From Acanthaster planci (taxonomy: Eukaryota > Echinodermata > Asteroidea > Valvatida > Acanthasteridae): a DNA stretch of 64,000 nucleotides. Numbering within the stretch: the stretch's first letter is position 1; each line of letters opens with the position of its first letter. The position numbers were made by a program, and so were the translations under genes. Below are positions 12,301-19,300 of the stretch, piece by piece. Location of the stretch: assembly GCF_001949145.1 (NCBI RefSeq), contig NW_019091384.1:1149904-1213903 (forward strand), written 5' to 3'. The notes beneath the pieces were generated by a model. It ran no database searches. It was not told where the DNA came from and was given only the letters and a program-made list of their open reading frames with translations.

Positions 12301-15300
12301 GGAACTGAGATGGCATTTCAGATGTTCCCTGGGCCAATAAGCAGGGGTAGTAATAATAGGAAATCACCCTAATATGTAAGTTAAAAACAGGTTTTTGGAC
12401 AGCGTTTTATCAATATTATTATCAAGAAGGCATCTAAATTTGTTTCGTGCCACAACTTAACCAGCAAACTACATGATGGTTGGTTACTTACCATGCTGAT
12501 GAGTACAAGGTTGGCCACATTCTCCACGTTCTGAAGCAGCGGTGTGAGCTCCTCAGCCAAGAGATCCACCACTGAGATCTTAGCTGGGGCCTGGATGGTG
12601 GCTTTGCTGGTGCTCGGCATGGAGGGGAGGAGGGTGGGATGGAGGGGAGTTTCCCGTCCCATCTCATCCTCATCCATCACCTGCTGGATCTGCAGGCAGG
12701 AGAAAAAAAAACAAAATTAGGGAAGTGGCTTAAATCCAGCTTCAAATCTAATGCGTTCTGCAGAGGCCGACTTCTTTACACGGATTGGTTGTTAACTGGT
12801 GATGGAATGGGTGTACAATATGATACACACAATGTTCATCTGCTCCTCAACTCCCCTCTTCCCAGACAACTTTCCGAACGTCTGTTCCTGATGTGACCAG
12901 ACGTTTCTGTCACTACATACCGTCTTCACTGTGGTTGTCTTCGGCTTCTTGCTGTTTGATGATCCTTCATCATCCGCTGGTCGAGGTCGCTTGAAGCTCT
13001 CACGCACCTTGGGCATATGCTTGGATATCTGAACACAAATATGTCCACGATGACATCTTGATCTTTATGTCAAAGACAGAATTTAACCATACTCCACTTT
13101 TGCTTGTAAAACCTCCTGACTTCCTGAATACTCTTTGCTGGTTAGGACAATGTGACATACTCTGTCATTAGACTTGCACCAAGTCCCATGTAAACTAACA
13201 GAGGCTTCCTCAATTTCGGATAAATTCCAAAAATACTCAAAGTGAATTTTGAGGAACAGTGGGTGGCTCTTGGGCACAAATGCTGCAATAATGTTCACAG
13301 GTGTCGTACAATTCAGGCAAATTAAAATTTTAATAGTCCGACGTGATTTCAGAAACCAACCTCTGCTTCAGATGCTCCCAAGTCTGTCAGCAGTGTAGTG
13401 ATGTTGGAATGAAGACTGACAGACGAGGGATGTTTCAACAAGTTCAACAACTGCATCTGTGGATAAAAAGAATTCAACTGACTTTAACAATGTAGTGTGT
13501 CAACTCTGAAGATGACAGGTTTGCAAGCAAACCCACAGCCAAGGTGAAAGAAGGGAGCAAGATTTACCTTCAGGTGCTTCCGTACACTGCTCACTTGTGA
13601 CTTGGCCAATGTTGGCGGTAGATTTACTAAAAGGAAAGAAATTGAAATTTTTAAACTGTTATCCAACCTTCTTTCACCTGGCTCAATCCCTGAAACTACT
13701 GTTATACGCACAAGTCGCCTGCCATATTTTTTTACCGTCTTCTTATTTGCTAGTTGTCAAGTGATCTCCACATACTTCCAAGGGCCTTACTCACCAGCGA
13801 CCTATCTTTTGCAAACTCATTTACTGCTATTTGACGACAGGTCCCCAGTACATCTCCAACTAGTATACCATTCTATGGTTACTAACTTTTTGCCAGGACC
13901 AACTCGGACATTGCTTTAAAACACTTGAAGCGTCCCTTTGGACATTCATTTTAAACATGCTAACATCAAACCACCTGCACGAAAAAAATCAACAAAGTGC
14001 TACTCACCATGAAGAGTTTCAAAAGCTTGGATGACCCTGGCCATGAACTGTGGTCGCTGCTTGGCAATAGTAGTAAGGGAGCCCATACATGCCATTAAGT
14101 TGACGCTGCAATTGACACAGAGAAAAGTCAGCGATACAAATCTCTATATCATTGCTTCTTATTTATAGTCTAATTCTCAAATTTTTCATGGATCTGCGGA
14201 CTTCCAAAGTAAAACAAAAAACAAAACGTTACTTTACCAGTACAATTATCCTGTTGAAATCAATATCGCATGCACTGGTTGAATGAAAGAGCAAATGTCC
14301 ATAACACACAACAAACATTCAACAAAACATGAAACCAGCAAAGAAGCTGAGTCGGACATGTTGAATTCGATTTACCTTGTTATGCTTGGGGAGGCTAGAA
14401 GGTCCAGTAATAGCTCAAATGCATGAAGGCCATCTTTCTCCAACTCCTCACGTTTCAAAAGTCCATGCTCCTCTGGAATCTGTACACAGGAACGGCAACA
14501 TTCACTGAATATTGGGTACAGGGAATAAAGATCCCCCCCCCCCGGAAGAGCTACAGACAAAGGTATGATGGGTGAAGATACTCCATGATTTTTGTCTGAT
14601 TTATTCTACATGTATCTCTCAAGTTTTGGGTTTTGTATTAACTCAGAAATGATATGTAAATGTTGTAATACCATTTTTAAAAAATAAAATCACTGTAGAG
14701 TTGTTTCCCTTTGATAAAGATGTTCAGTTTTTAGAATAATGCAGGTGACATTTGGGTGAACAAATCAGGCGTTTTTTTACAATTACCACTCAAAATTCAA
14801 GATTAGATTTATTGAGACTGATGGGCCATAACTGTCCAAAATGTAACCGCAGAAGTGTCAATAGAATGTGGCTATGGCTGGGACTCACATGTACACCTAT
14901 GGCAGCCACTTGCTGAAGTCAAGTAATTTGGACGGAGGTACATTTACAACATAAGGAGATACTTGACATTCAAAGAAAAAAAACTACAAGTACCTGATCC
15001 AGGGAGATGTCTGCTTCTGGTTTCTTGGGGATCTCAGATCCCGCGACTCTGGCCGACTCCACAAGAATGAGAGACTCCATGTACTTTGTGGAGTGAGTAC
15101 GAATGCTGAAAGATAAAACCAACAAGTTCATTTATTACCTCTATCACATATGGAAAATGCTGAAGCTACATGTACACTCGTATACTATGGAAATTTGAAG
15201 ACATCAGAACAAAGCTTCAGAGTACCTTTGTCCAAGTTTCCATTCTACAGAAGATGTCAATTTGGATTAAAACACATCAGCAAATATAGCAATTTGTTCG

Positions 15301-18300
15301 CAACAATGTGTTCACCAAAATGCTAAAATGAAAACCAAGCACACTCAATAGTAACACTAGTTTATAGATTAACAAATCAGTATCCTCCAAATTTTGCATT
15401 ACCCTAGAATGGTGTTGGACGGCTACGCAATCTTCTTCCCCATCTTGTCTTTAGAACAATTTGAATGCAAGTTACAAGAATGGGTAGCATCGCAGTAAAG
15501 CCCGAAACTTACCCGTCATTTTCAGAGTCCAGCATGATGAACACCTTGCGTTTGATTTCCTGTATCTGGTCCCACACTGCTTCCATCTCTTCGCCAAACG
15601 TCCTGGCATTGACCAACCACTTTATCAAACAGAGTGGCAAACAAACAAGAAGAGGTGTCAGATACATTTCTTGAAATGCTTTGAATGTAAGATACACATG
15701 ATTGCATGATTTTACTGAAAACAAACTCATGCAAGACCTTTAAGTGAAGGGAACAAGTAATGACCCCGCTTTATAAAACTATGTGACTACCTTTAGTGTT
15801 GAAAAAACATGGTCGGCATAACTGACTGATGAAATAAACATTAAAAACAGATGCCATTCTTAACTTTGATGCTGAAAATTTCACAAAGGACCTTCCCGAG
15901 TCATCAGTATGCAGAAAGCCCACAGCACATTCATGGTATTAAGCTCTATTTATACCATTCAGAAGTTACTAAAATACTGTATTACTGCATGTATACGCAA
16001 GTTTCTGGGAGATTTGGTGCATCAACTGCCTATTAACAGGCTTCAGGAACTCATGTTTGAATTCTAGTCCGATTATAAAAAGGCCTTTAACCCTAACCCT
16101 CCTCAATCCTCCAACAGGTGAAGGATTCAGGAGGGTTAGGGTTAATGTGACCCCAGAAAATAAAACATGAGAAAAACCTCACTAAGAATCACTACCAAAC
16201 CTGTATCAATAACGTAAGGTCAAGAAATGTAATCCCTCACTGCCATGAGCACTAGGGGATGGACATAATGTGACATCCAACTGATCTTGCCTTTCTCGTT
16301 TTCTAGGTCATCAGAAGTTCCCTATTTCCAAAAATAAAGTTTCATTGTACAGGCATGCAACTTGGACTGTGACAAAAAAGAGGAAATTCCAATCTTTACA
16401 AGATTTGGAGTGCTTTTCACATTTCAGCGGCACGAGTGTGAAGTGAAAAATGAGGAAATCAGCTGATCCCAGGAAAAGTTGCATGCCTGATCGTAGAAAG
16501 CACTACGAATACACAAGATTTCAAAAAGTACTATTTGCCAATTTGACAGACCTTCAGGGCAATTTTGTAGAGCTGCATGCTGCACAGGATAACCTTCTTG
16601 ATGACTGCAACGTGTTGGGCCGAATCACTCAGCATCATGTTAAGATGTGGAATCACACTGCATAACATGTCATTATCCTTCTTGCTGTAGAAGACAGAAA
16701 ATGTGGAATTTCACATTTTCACTTCCTTTTAAATCTCCTCACACTCTAAAACTGCACAATCATTTCACAGTTCCAGTAACTGAAATCCTGCTGCCTCATT
16801 CCCTTTGACTTTACACGGGAACATAAACGTTTTAGGACATACATACCTTCCTCTTCTTGAGATTAATTGAAATGTTTGTGCTCTTCGTTACATGTCTTTT
16901 CACCATGATCAGGTGTGATGATACCCCTATCTACAATTTTTGTTAATTTTTTGGTTACTTATGCTTTTCTGCCTTTCTTCTGTAATTTTGCCCCTTAATA
17001 GGCTACAATGCTAGTGTTAGAAGCAACTTTCCTATAAAAAGAAAATGTTCTTGTACACACTTAAATACATGTACCTCAGGCTCATAATGGTTCAATTTCT
17101 TGAGCCCTCAAGTCAAATGAACTGTATGTGTGTGCCCCACCGCCATTGCATCACATTTCAATCATACAAGTCCCCTACCTACGGATACAAGTATCTTACC
17201 ACGCTTCTTCAATAAATCCAACCACAAACTTTCTGACGTCTGCTGACTTGTCATGCTGAAACTGAAGAACTTCCTGTCCCAATTCACAACAATAAAAGCA
17301 ATTCAATGTTAGGGGTATACATGTCATGATATAATAACATTTCAGCACCGACATTTGCCAAAATGTAGGACATTTTCTGTTTTTAAATTTTAAAGCTTCC
17401 TTTTGTTACCGAGCAGATCCACTCAAAAATAAGGATTGGGGGATGAAGCTGGTTCCCATGTACAAATTTTTATTATGGTATGTCAAGGGTATGAAAAAAA
17501 AATGACAGTCAACAGGGACGATGACTGCTCATGCCTTCCTTACATGCCATAAACTGCAGGCTCAGAAATGTAATTATTATCGCAGAGACAAAAGGGAGAC
17601 GTTCTCTCTGGCGAAAGTTGGATTAAAATCAGCAACCCGCACATTTTTACTTAAAAAGAAACAACTCAGAAAATGTGCAAAAGAATGTCTAGTATTCATT
17701 GAAAACAAAAACAAGGATGCTACCGTATTCTAATTCTGCATGTAACACCCGGAGTGAGACTGTGAGAACCAAAAAGAGTGTTTGGCCGCATGAGGGCGCT
17801 AGTCAAAATTATCTATGCATGACTGCATACAGAGCACATGTTCCGCGGAAGCACAGTGCATGATGCAGTCGAAACGGAATAAAAGGAATGGAATCAATGT
17901 GACTTAAAGAAAAGGAACCGGCGTCAGGTGAGAGTAGGGCAAAAACTCGACCTGGTTACACTTTCCTTTGATGATTCATTGCTGCTTCAGTACTTGAAGC
18001 CGGGGCAGTGAGCCACATTTGCTCGCAATTCACAGATACCTTCAATGAACAAATGTGGGGTTCGACAGAACTTGTGAGCAGTCACTCCTAAAATGGAAAG
18101 TACCCTACATCACTGCCAAGGAAGGTATGGAAATATTCAAATGTTTAAACTATGGCACATTTAATAGAAATTTACAATTAAGAAGTTCTTAAACATTCAC
18201 GGGGACAGAAAGTTGAAAAAAACGTGCTCGCAAGTGAAATTCATTGTCATGACCCCTTCAGTAAAAGTATGACAATGACTGGTGACGAGGCTTCATGACT

Positions 18301-19046
18301 ATTAAGACAGTAGGTACAGTATGCAGCTTTTGCGGGATGATTTGGTCTTTCCATTCAGTGTGACACCGTGAACCTGACAAACAAACAACGCAAGAATATC
18401 TGAGCAACCCAACTTGACCCCACAAGGTCATCACATCAGATTAACTCTTGCACCAGGTGAGAATGGAGCACACACCAAGGGTACCAACTGTCTAAAACAA
18501 GTCTTCCAAGTGTGATTCAAGACAACCATCAAGATTTGGAAGTTGAAAAGTAAACTGATAACTTGACATTAGTCAGAGTCATACTCACATCAAGGAAATT
18601 GTCCAGTAGTGTTGGATCCTTGTGCACAATCAGTTCTTGTACATGTTTGAGATTAGCAATTTTCTGGGAATCCTTCGTCAACAGGTGTGTTTGGTTGATT
18701 AAGTCAATCACCTAAAAAAGTGACAGATAAGTGCAATCTTGACATTAAACTGAAACTAGACTTTGAAAGAAAGCTGTTTGTACCCCATCTCCAAAACTAA
18801 CAAACGATCAGGAATAGAAATATATGTAAAAGCAACCATTAATCCAACCATGATGGAGGAATGGGAACATGACCTGGGCCTAGTACTAAGCTAATACCAT
18901 GGAGGTAGAAATGGAGCCTCTGTTGTTGGCAAACCAACACCTACCCTGTCTGAGGTGTTGATTCCTTCTGCCATATCAGCCGTCGTGGAATCCTCGTCCA
19001 TAAAATACTGCGAGGCAATCGACCGTCGACTCCTCTCCGAATCCAT
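114..19046 (-). CDS. SYMPK: Symplekin, 5' 25 coding exons (gene runs off left edge)
   Basis: Symplekin is the nuclear scaffold of the cleavage/polyadenylation and histone pre-mRNA processing complexes; family knowledge says its N-terminal HEAT-type repeats bind Ssu72 and the C-terminal part meets CPSF/CstF. Exons read on the minus strand (high to low): 18945-19046, 18589-18711, 17200-17273, 16552-16684, 15513-15619, 14994-15105, 14376-14479, 14008-14105, 13568-13626, 13361-13456, 12921-13028, 12492-12689, 11282-11428, 10486-10959 (interrupted by an N gap), 9623-9805, 9076-9162, 8235-8427, 6909-6990, 6460-6642, 5318-5490, 4587-4656, 4023-4131, 2582-2682, 1734-1926, 114-349. All joins outside the gap are phase-consistent GT-AG. 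Signature stretches include [61 protein letters not shown] and [10 protein letters not shown]. The start is the first ATG of a reading frame that aligns with the human N-terminus (RRSIASQYF versus RRSVASQFF). C-terminal exons, including the stop, are missing. Confidence in identity is very high. Confidence 0.97.
436..600 (+). repeat. tRNA-derived SINE copy 1
   Basis: Shows an A-box-like TGGTTAGAGTT, a B-box-like GGATCGAATCC, then the GACCTTAGACAAGTCACT and CTCTCCACCCAG tail typical of deuterostome tRNA-SINEs, ending GGGTACCTGTAAGGGCTCAG. It lies in a SYMPK intron and grades into the 27-bp minisatellite. Confidence 0.75.
596..988. repeat. 27-bp palindromic minisatellite (about 14 units)
   Basis: The unit is CAGACAACATGTGAGCAT plus ACACATGCT. 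Each unit holds the inverted repeat GAGCAT-ACAC-ATGCTC and the palindrome ACATGT. The units are near identical; one near 888 lacks two bases. The first unit is separated from the array by a short echo of the SINE 3' end (TACTGTAAGGGCT). 27 is a multiple of three, so long open frames appear on both strands; they are not genes. Confidence 0.95.
1734..1926 (-). CDS. SYMPK: SYMPK coding exon 24
   Basis: Encodes [20 protein letters not shown], then [20 protein letters not shown] and DIKSIIK. Very highly conserved with human. The start is set by the phase-0 join LEK|KEVIAAL; the open frame extends upstream but is intronic there. Confidence 0.97.
2582..2682 (-). CDS. SYMPK: SYMPK coding exon 23
   Basis: Encodes [20 protein letters not shown] and [13 protein letters not shown] (human [20 protein letters not shown]). 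Confidence 0.97.
2930..3380 (+). mobile_element. Degenerate A-family MITE copy (TTAACCACTT family)
   Basis: Internal words shared with the intact copies: GACAAAAGAGCTGTGGGCC, GAACAAAAGACAGAGCTGCTG, CCGCTGCATGCTAATCTGGC, CCCCTATTGAGAAGA and CCAGGCCTGGCTGA. Terminal repeats are eroded. Intronic in SYMPK. Confidence 0.7.
4023..4131 (-). CDS. SYMPK: SYMPK coding exon 22
   Basis: Encodes [20 protein letters not shown] and [16 protein letters not shown], near identical to human [20 protein letters not shown]. Confidence 0.97.
4587..4656 (-). CDS. SYMPK: SYMPK coding exon 21
   Basis: Encodes [20 protein letters not shown] then EAP, aligned to human [23 protein letters not shown]. Confidence 0.95.
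5318..5490 (-). CDS. SYMPK: SYMPK coding exon 20
   Basis: Encodes [13 protein letters not shown], a Gly/Glu-rich turn, and [19 protein letters not shown] (human QCLYLYLALLPQNHKLIHE). Ends phase 2. Confidence 0.96.
5318..5999. other. Intron flank of SYMPK exon 20, T/G-rich low complexity
   Basis: Upstream of the exon (5491-5999) there is a simple T/G-rich run around 5690-5790 (TTTGG/TTTAGG words). I see no other feature there. Confidence 0.4.
6012..6430 (+). mobile_element. B-family MITE copy 1 (TTAACCCCTT ends)
   Basis: 419 bp from TTAACCCCTTGACGATGGG to GCAAAGGGGTTAA. TTAA at each end plus CCC/GGG termini match the piggyBac superfamily target and end signature. No transposase frame, so non-autonomous. 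Copy 2 at 7069-7492 is the same element inverted. Confidence 0.85.
6460..6642 (-). CDS. SYMPK: SYMPK coding exon 19
   Basis: Encodes [36 protein letters not shown] and [11 protein letters not shown], matching human STLRDLIFKRPSRQFQYL. Its donor lies only 30 bases from an inserted MITE (6012-6430). Confidence 0.96.
6909..6990 (-). CDS. SYMPK: SYMPK coding exon 18
   Basis: Encodes [19 protein letters not shown] then IRKFCEDE (human [26 protein letters not shown]). 82 nt, so not a multiple of three. Confidence 0.96.
7069..7492 (-). mobile_element. B-family MITE copy 2, inverted relative to copy 1
   Basis: 424 bp from TTAACCCCTTCGAGCC to CGTCAAGGGGTTAA. It shares long blocks with the reverse complement of 6012-6430, such as AGTGGGGACTATTGTGA (with few changes), CAGCCTCGCTTGGCCACGAA and the GGCTCTTGTATAT region. 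The pair brackets SYMPK exons 18 and 19. Confidence 0.85.
8235..8427 (-). CDS. SYMPK: SYMPK coding exon 17
   Basis: Encodes [19 protein letters not shown] then [16 protein letters not shown] and [22 protein letters not shown] and the RPDQ-DG end are identical or nearly so to human. Confidence 0.97.
9076..9162 (-). CDS. SYMPK: SYMPK coding exon 16
   Basis: Encodes [18 protein letters not shown] then [10 protein letters not shown] (human GAAQVRIKILASLVTQF). Most of this exon and its acceptor are repeated exactly 142 bp upstream in transcription order (see the tandem duplication entry). Confidence 0.93.
9089..9372. repeat. Exact 142-bp tandem duplication
   Basis: Bases 9089-9230 and 9231-9372 are identical by direct reading, followed by a two-base microhomology (AC). 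The unit spans the 3' part of an intron, the acceptor and most of SYMPK exon 16. Complete identity points to a very recent duplication or a haplotype/assembly join. Confidence 0.95.
9231..9304 (-). pseudogene. SYMPK: Partial duplicate of SYMPK exon 16 (pseudo-exon)
   Basis: The upstream copy of the 142-bp tandem duplication keeps the splice acceptor and the first 74 bases of exon 16, up to the codons for FSG, but loses the real donor. Reading through gives a stop (TAG) after three further codons. A weak GTATAAG at the breakpoint could act as a donor; that would define a 72-nt exon (9233-9304) that inserts in frame. Whether it is used cannot be told from the sequence, and an assembly artefact is possible. 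Confidence 0.75.
9623..9805 (-). CDS. SYMPK: SYMPK coding exon 15
   Basis: Contains [24 protein letters not shown] and [10 protein letters not shown], aligned to human RKKIFRLSDVLKPL and GAVKRILRAE. Starts phase 1 and ends phase 1. Confidence 0.94.
9895..10110 (+). repeat. tRNA-derived SINE copy 2
   Basis: B-box-like GGGTTTGAATCC followed by GCATCCTTGGGCAAGCCACT and a degenerated tail. The head is too diverged to be a tRNA gene. Intronic in SYMPK. Confidence 0.7.
10486..10959 (-). CDS. SYMPK: SYMPK coding exon(s) 14, broken by assembly gap
   Basis: The 5' part (10907-10959) follows a good acceptor and reads [17 protein letters not shown]. The 3' part (10486-10514) reads [10 protein letters not shown] in the frame that joins the next exon (phase 1) and ends at GTAAGA. 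The 392 N between them may hide exon sequence, an intron, or both; the human protein has roughly 80 poorly conserved residues here. The two ends are supported, but a single exon is not. Confidence 0.6.
   Translation of the reverse strand: MLEQEEEAADKENKSAVXXXXXXXXXXXXXXXXXXXXXXXXXXXXXXXXXXXXXXXXXXXXXXXXXXXXXXXXXXXXXXXXXXXXXXXXXXXXXXXXXXXXXXXXXXXXXXXXXXXXXXXXXXXXXXXXXXXXXXXXXXXXXXXXXXXXRNQPAFLS
10515..10906. other. Assembly gap (392 N)
   Basis: A run of N that interrupts SYMPK exon 14. Confidence 1.
11282..11428 (-). CDS. SYMPK: SYMPK coding exon 13
   Basis: Residues 439-487: [20 protein letters not shown] then [18 protein letters not shown], aligned to human [20 protein letters not shown]. 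Confidence 0.96.
11626..11814. mobile_element. Short TTAACCCCTT-ended MITE (189 bp)
   Basis: Runs from TTAACCCCTTCAAGGCGGG to GAAGTGAAGGGGTTAA: same termini as the B family but different, shorter internal sequence, including repeated TGTGGTATGC. Intronic in SYMPK. Confidence 0.75.
12058..12360 (+). repeat. tRNA-derived SINE copy 3 (full length with tail)
   Basis: Best-preserved copy: B box GGTTCGAATCC, then CCCTTGGGCAAGGCTCT, CTCCCCACCCAGG, a tail with CGAGCTGTATACTCCCTAGG and CCTGGGCCAATAAGCAGGGG, and a TAATAATA 3' end. Confidence 0.8.
12492..12689 (-). CDS. SYMPK: SYMPK coding exon 12
   Basis: Residues 373-438. A low-complexity acidic/Pro/Ser part followed by [19 protein letters not shown], matching human [15 protein letters not shown]. 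Confidence 0.95.
12921..13028 (-). CDS. SYMPK: SYMPK coding exon 11 (Lys-rich linker)
   Basis: Residues 337-372. A basic, Ser-rich segment ([16 protein letters not shown]) at the place of the human KRPRDDSDSTLKK linker, which is a candidate nuclear localisation region by composition. Confidence 0.92.
13361..13456 (-). CDS. SYMPK: SYMPK coding exon 10
   Basis: Residues 305-336: [20 protein letters not shown], then LGASEAE; phase 0 on both sides. Confidence 0.94.
13568..13626 (-). CDS. SYMPK: SYMPK coding exon 9
   Basis: Residues 285-304. [19 protein letters not shown] is almost identical to human; this is the most conserved stretch of the N-terminal domain. Confidence 0.97.
14008..14105 (-). 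CDS. SYMPK: SYMPK coding exon 8
   Basis: Residues 252-284: [18 protein letters not shown] then [12 protein letters not shown], aligned to human [25 protein letters not shown]. Confidence 0.96.
14376..14479 (-). CDS. SYMPK: SYMPK coding exon 7
   Basis: Residues 218-252, with [17 protein letters not shown] and [11 protein letters not shown]. Ends phase 2 before GTAAAT. Confidence 0.92.
14994..15105 (-). CDS. SYMPK: SYMPK coding exon 6
   Basis: Residues 180-217, from [13 protein letters not shown] to [10 protein letters not shown]; the human counterpart is IRTHAIKFVEGLI to EHDISLDR. Confidence 0.95.
15513..15619 (-). CDS. SYMPK: SYMPK coding exon 5
   Basis: Residues 145-180. Begins [13 protein letters not shown] and ends [11 protein letters not shown], matching human ILLLDSDNDG. 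Split Gly codon (GG|C). Confidence 0.93.
16087..16145. repeat. 59-bp perfect-arm hairpin with TTAA ends and CCCTAA words
   Basis: Left arm TTAACCCTAACCCTCCT, then AATCCT; right arm AGGATT, then AGGAGGGTTAGGGTTAA. One mismatched base pair and a loop of about 12 nt. Intronic in SYMPK. Confidence 0.85.
16552..16684 (-). CDS. SYMPK: SYMPK coding exon 4
   Basis: Residues 100-144 with [12 protein letters not shown] and MQLYKIALK. Phase 2 in, phase 0 out; the donor GTCTGT is weak but canonical at GT. Confidence 0.88.
17200..17273 (-). CDS. SYMPK: SYMPK coding exon 3
   Basis: Residues 76-100, containing [14 protein letters not shown], the conserved HEAT-repeat helix (human EVRKFVIGFIEEAC). The final Cys codon is split (TG|C). 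Confidence 0.95.
18589..18711 (-). CDS. SYMPK: SYMPK coding exon 2
   Basis: Residues 35-75, phase 0 on both sides. Contains [19 protein letters not shown], nearly identical to the first HEAT-type helices of human symplekin. Confidence 0.95.
18945..19046 (-). CDS. SYMPK: SYMPK coding exon 1 (start codon)
   Basis: Residues 1-34, starting ATG at 19046 and ending in phase 0 before GTAGGT. It carries the conserved RRSIASQYF start region and an acidic segment. Confidence 0.9.
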
Positions 19047-19300
19047 GGCTGATCACCTGAAAATTCCAGCTTCGCAAAAGCAAAGGGTCTTGGCATCGAC
19101 AATACAATTCCCCGTTGGATGGATCCGTTGTCGCGCTACTTGTAATGCATGGACCAGCAACGACTGACTCGACCTTGCCTTGCGTCGGGGATAATGCATG
19201 CAACCAGTTAACAACTATGCCCAAATAAGAACATCATGGTTGTTGTGTTTACGGTGGCTCAGAATGCACACGCGAACCAAACCAATCAGAAATCTGAACT
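19047..19300 (-). promoter_or_regulatory. Presumed SYMPK 5' UTR/promoter region
   Basis: Lies directly upstream of the SYMPK ATG and has more CpG than the flanks (for example CGTTGTCGCGCTACT, GCGTCGGGG). No convincing TATA box. Placement is inferred only from gene position. Confidence 0.4.
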
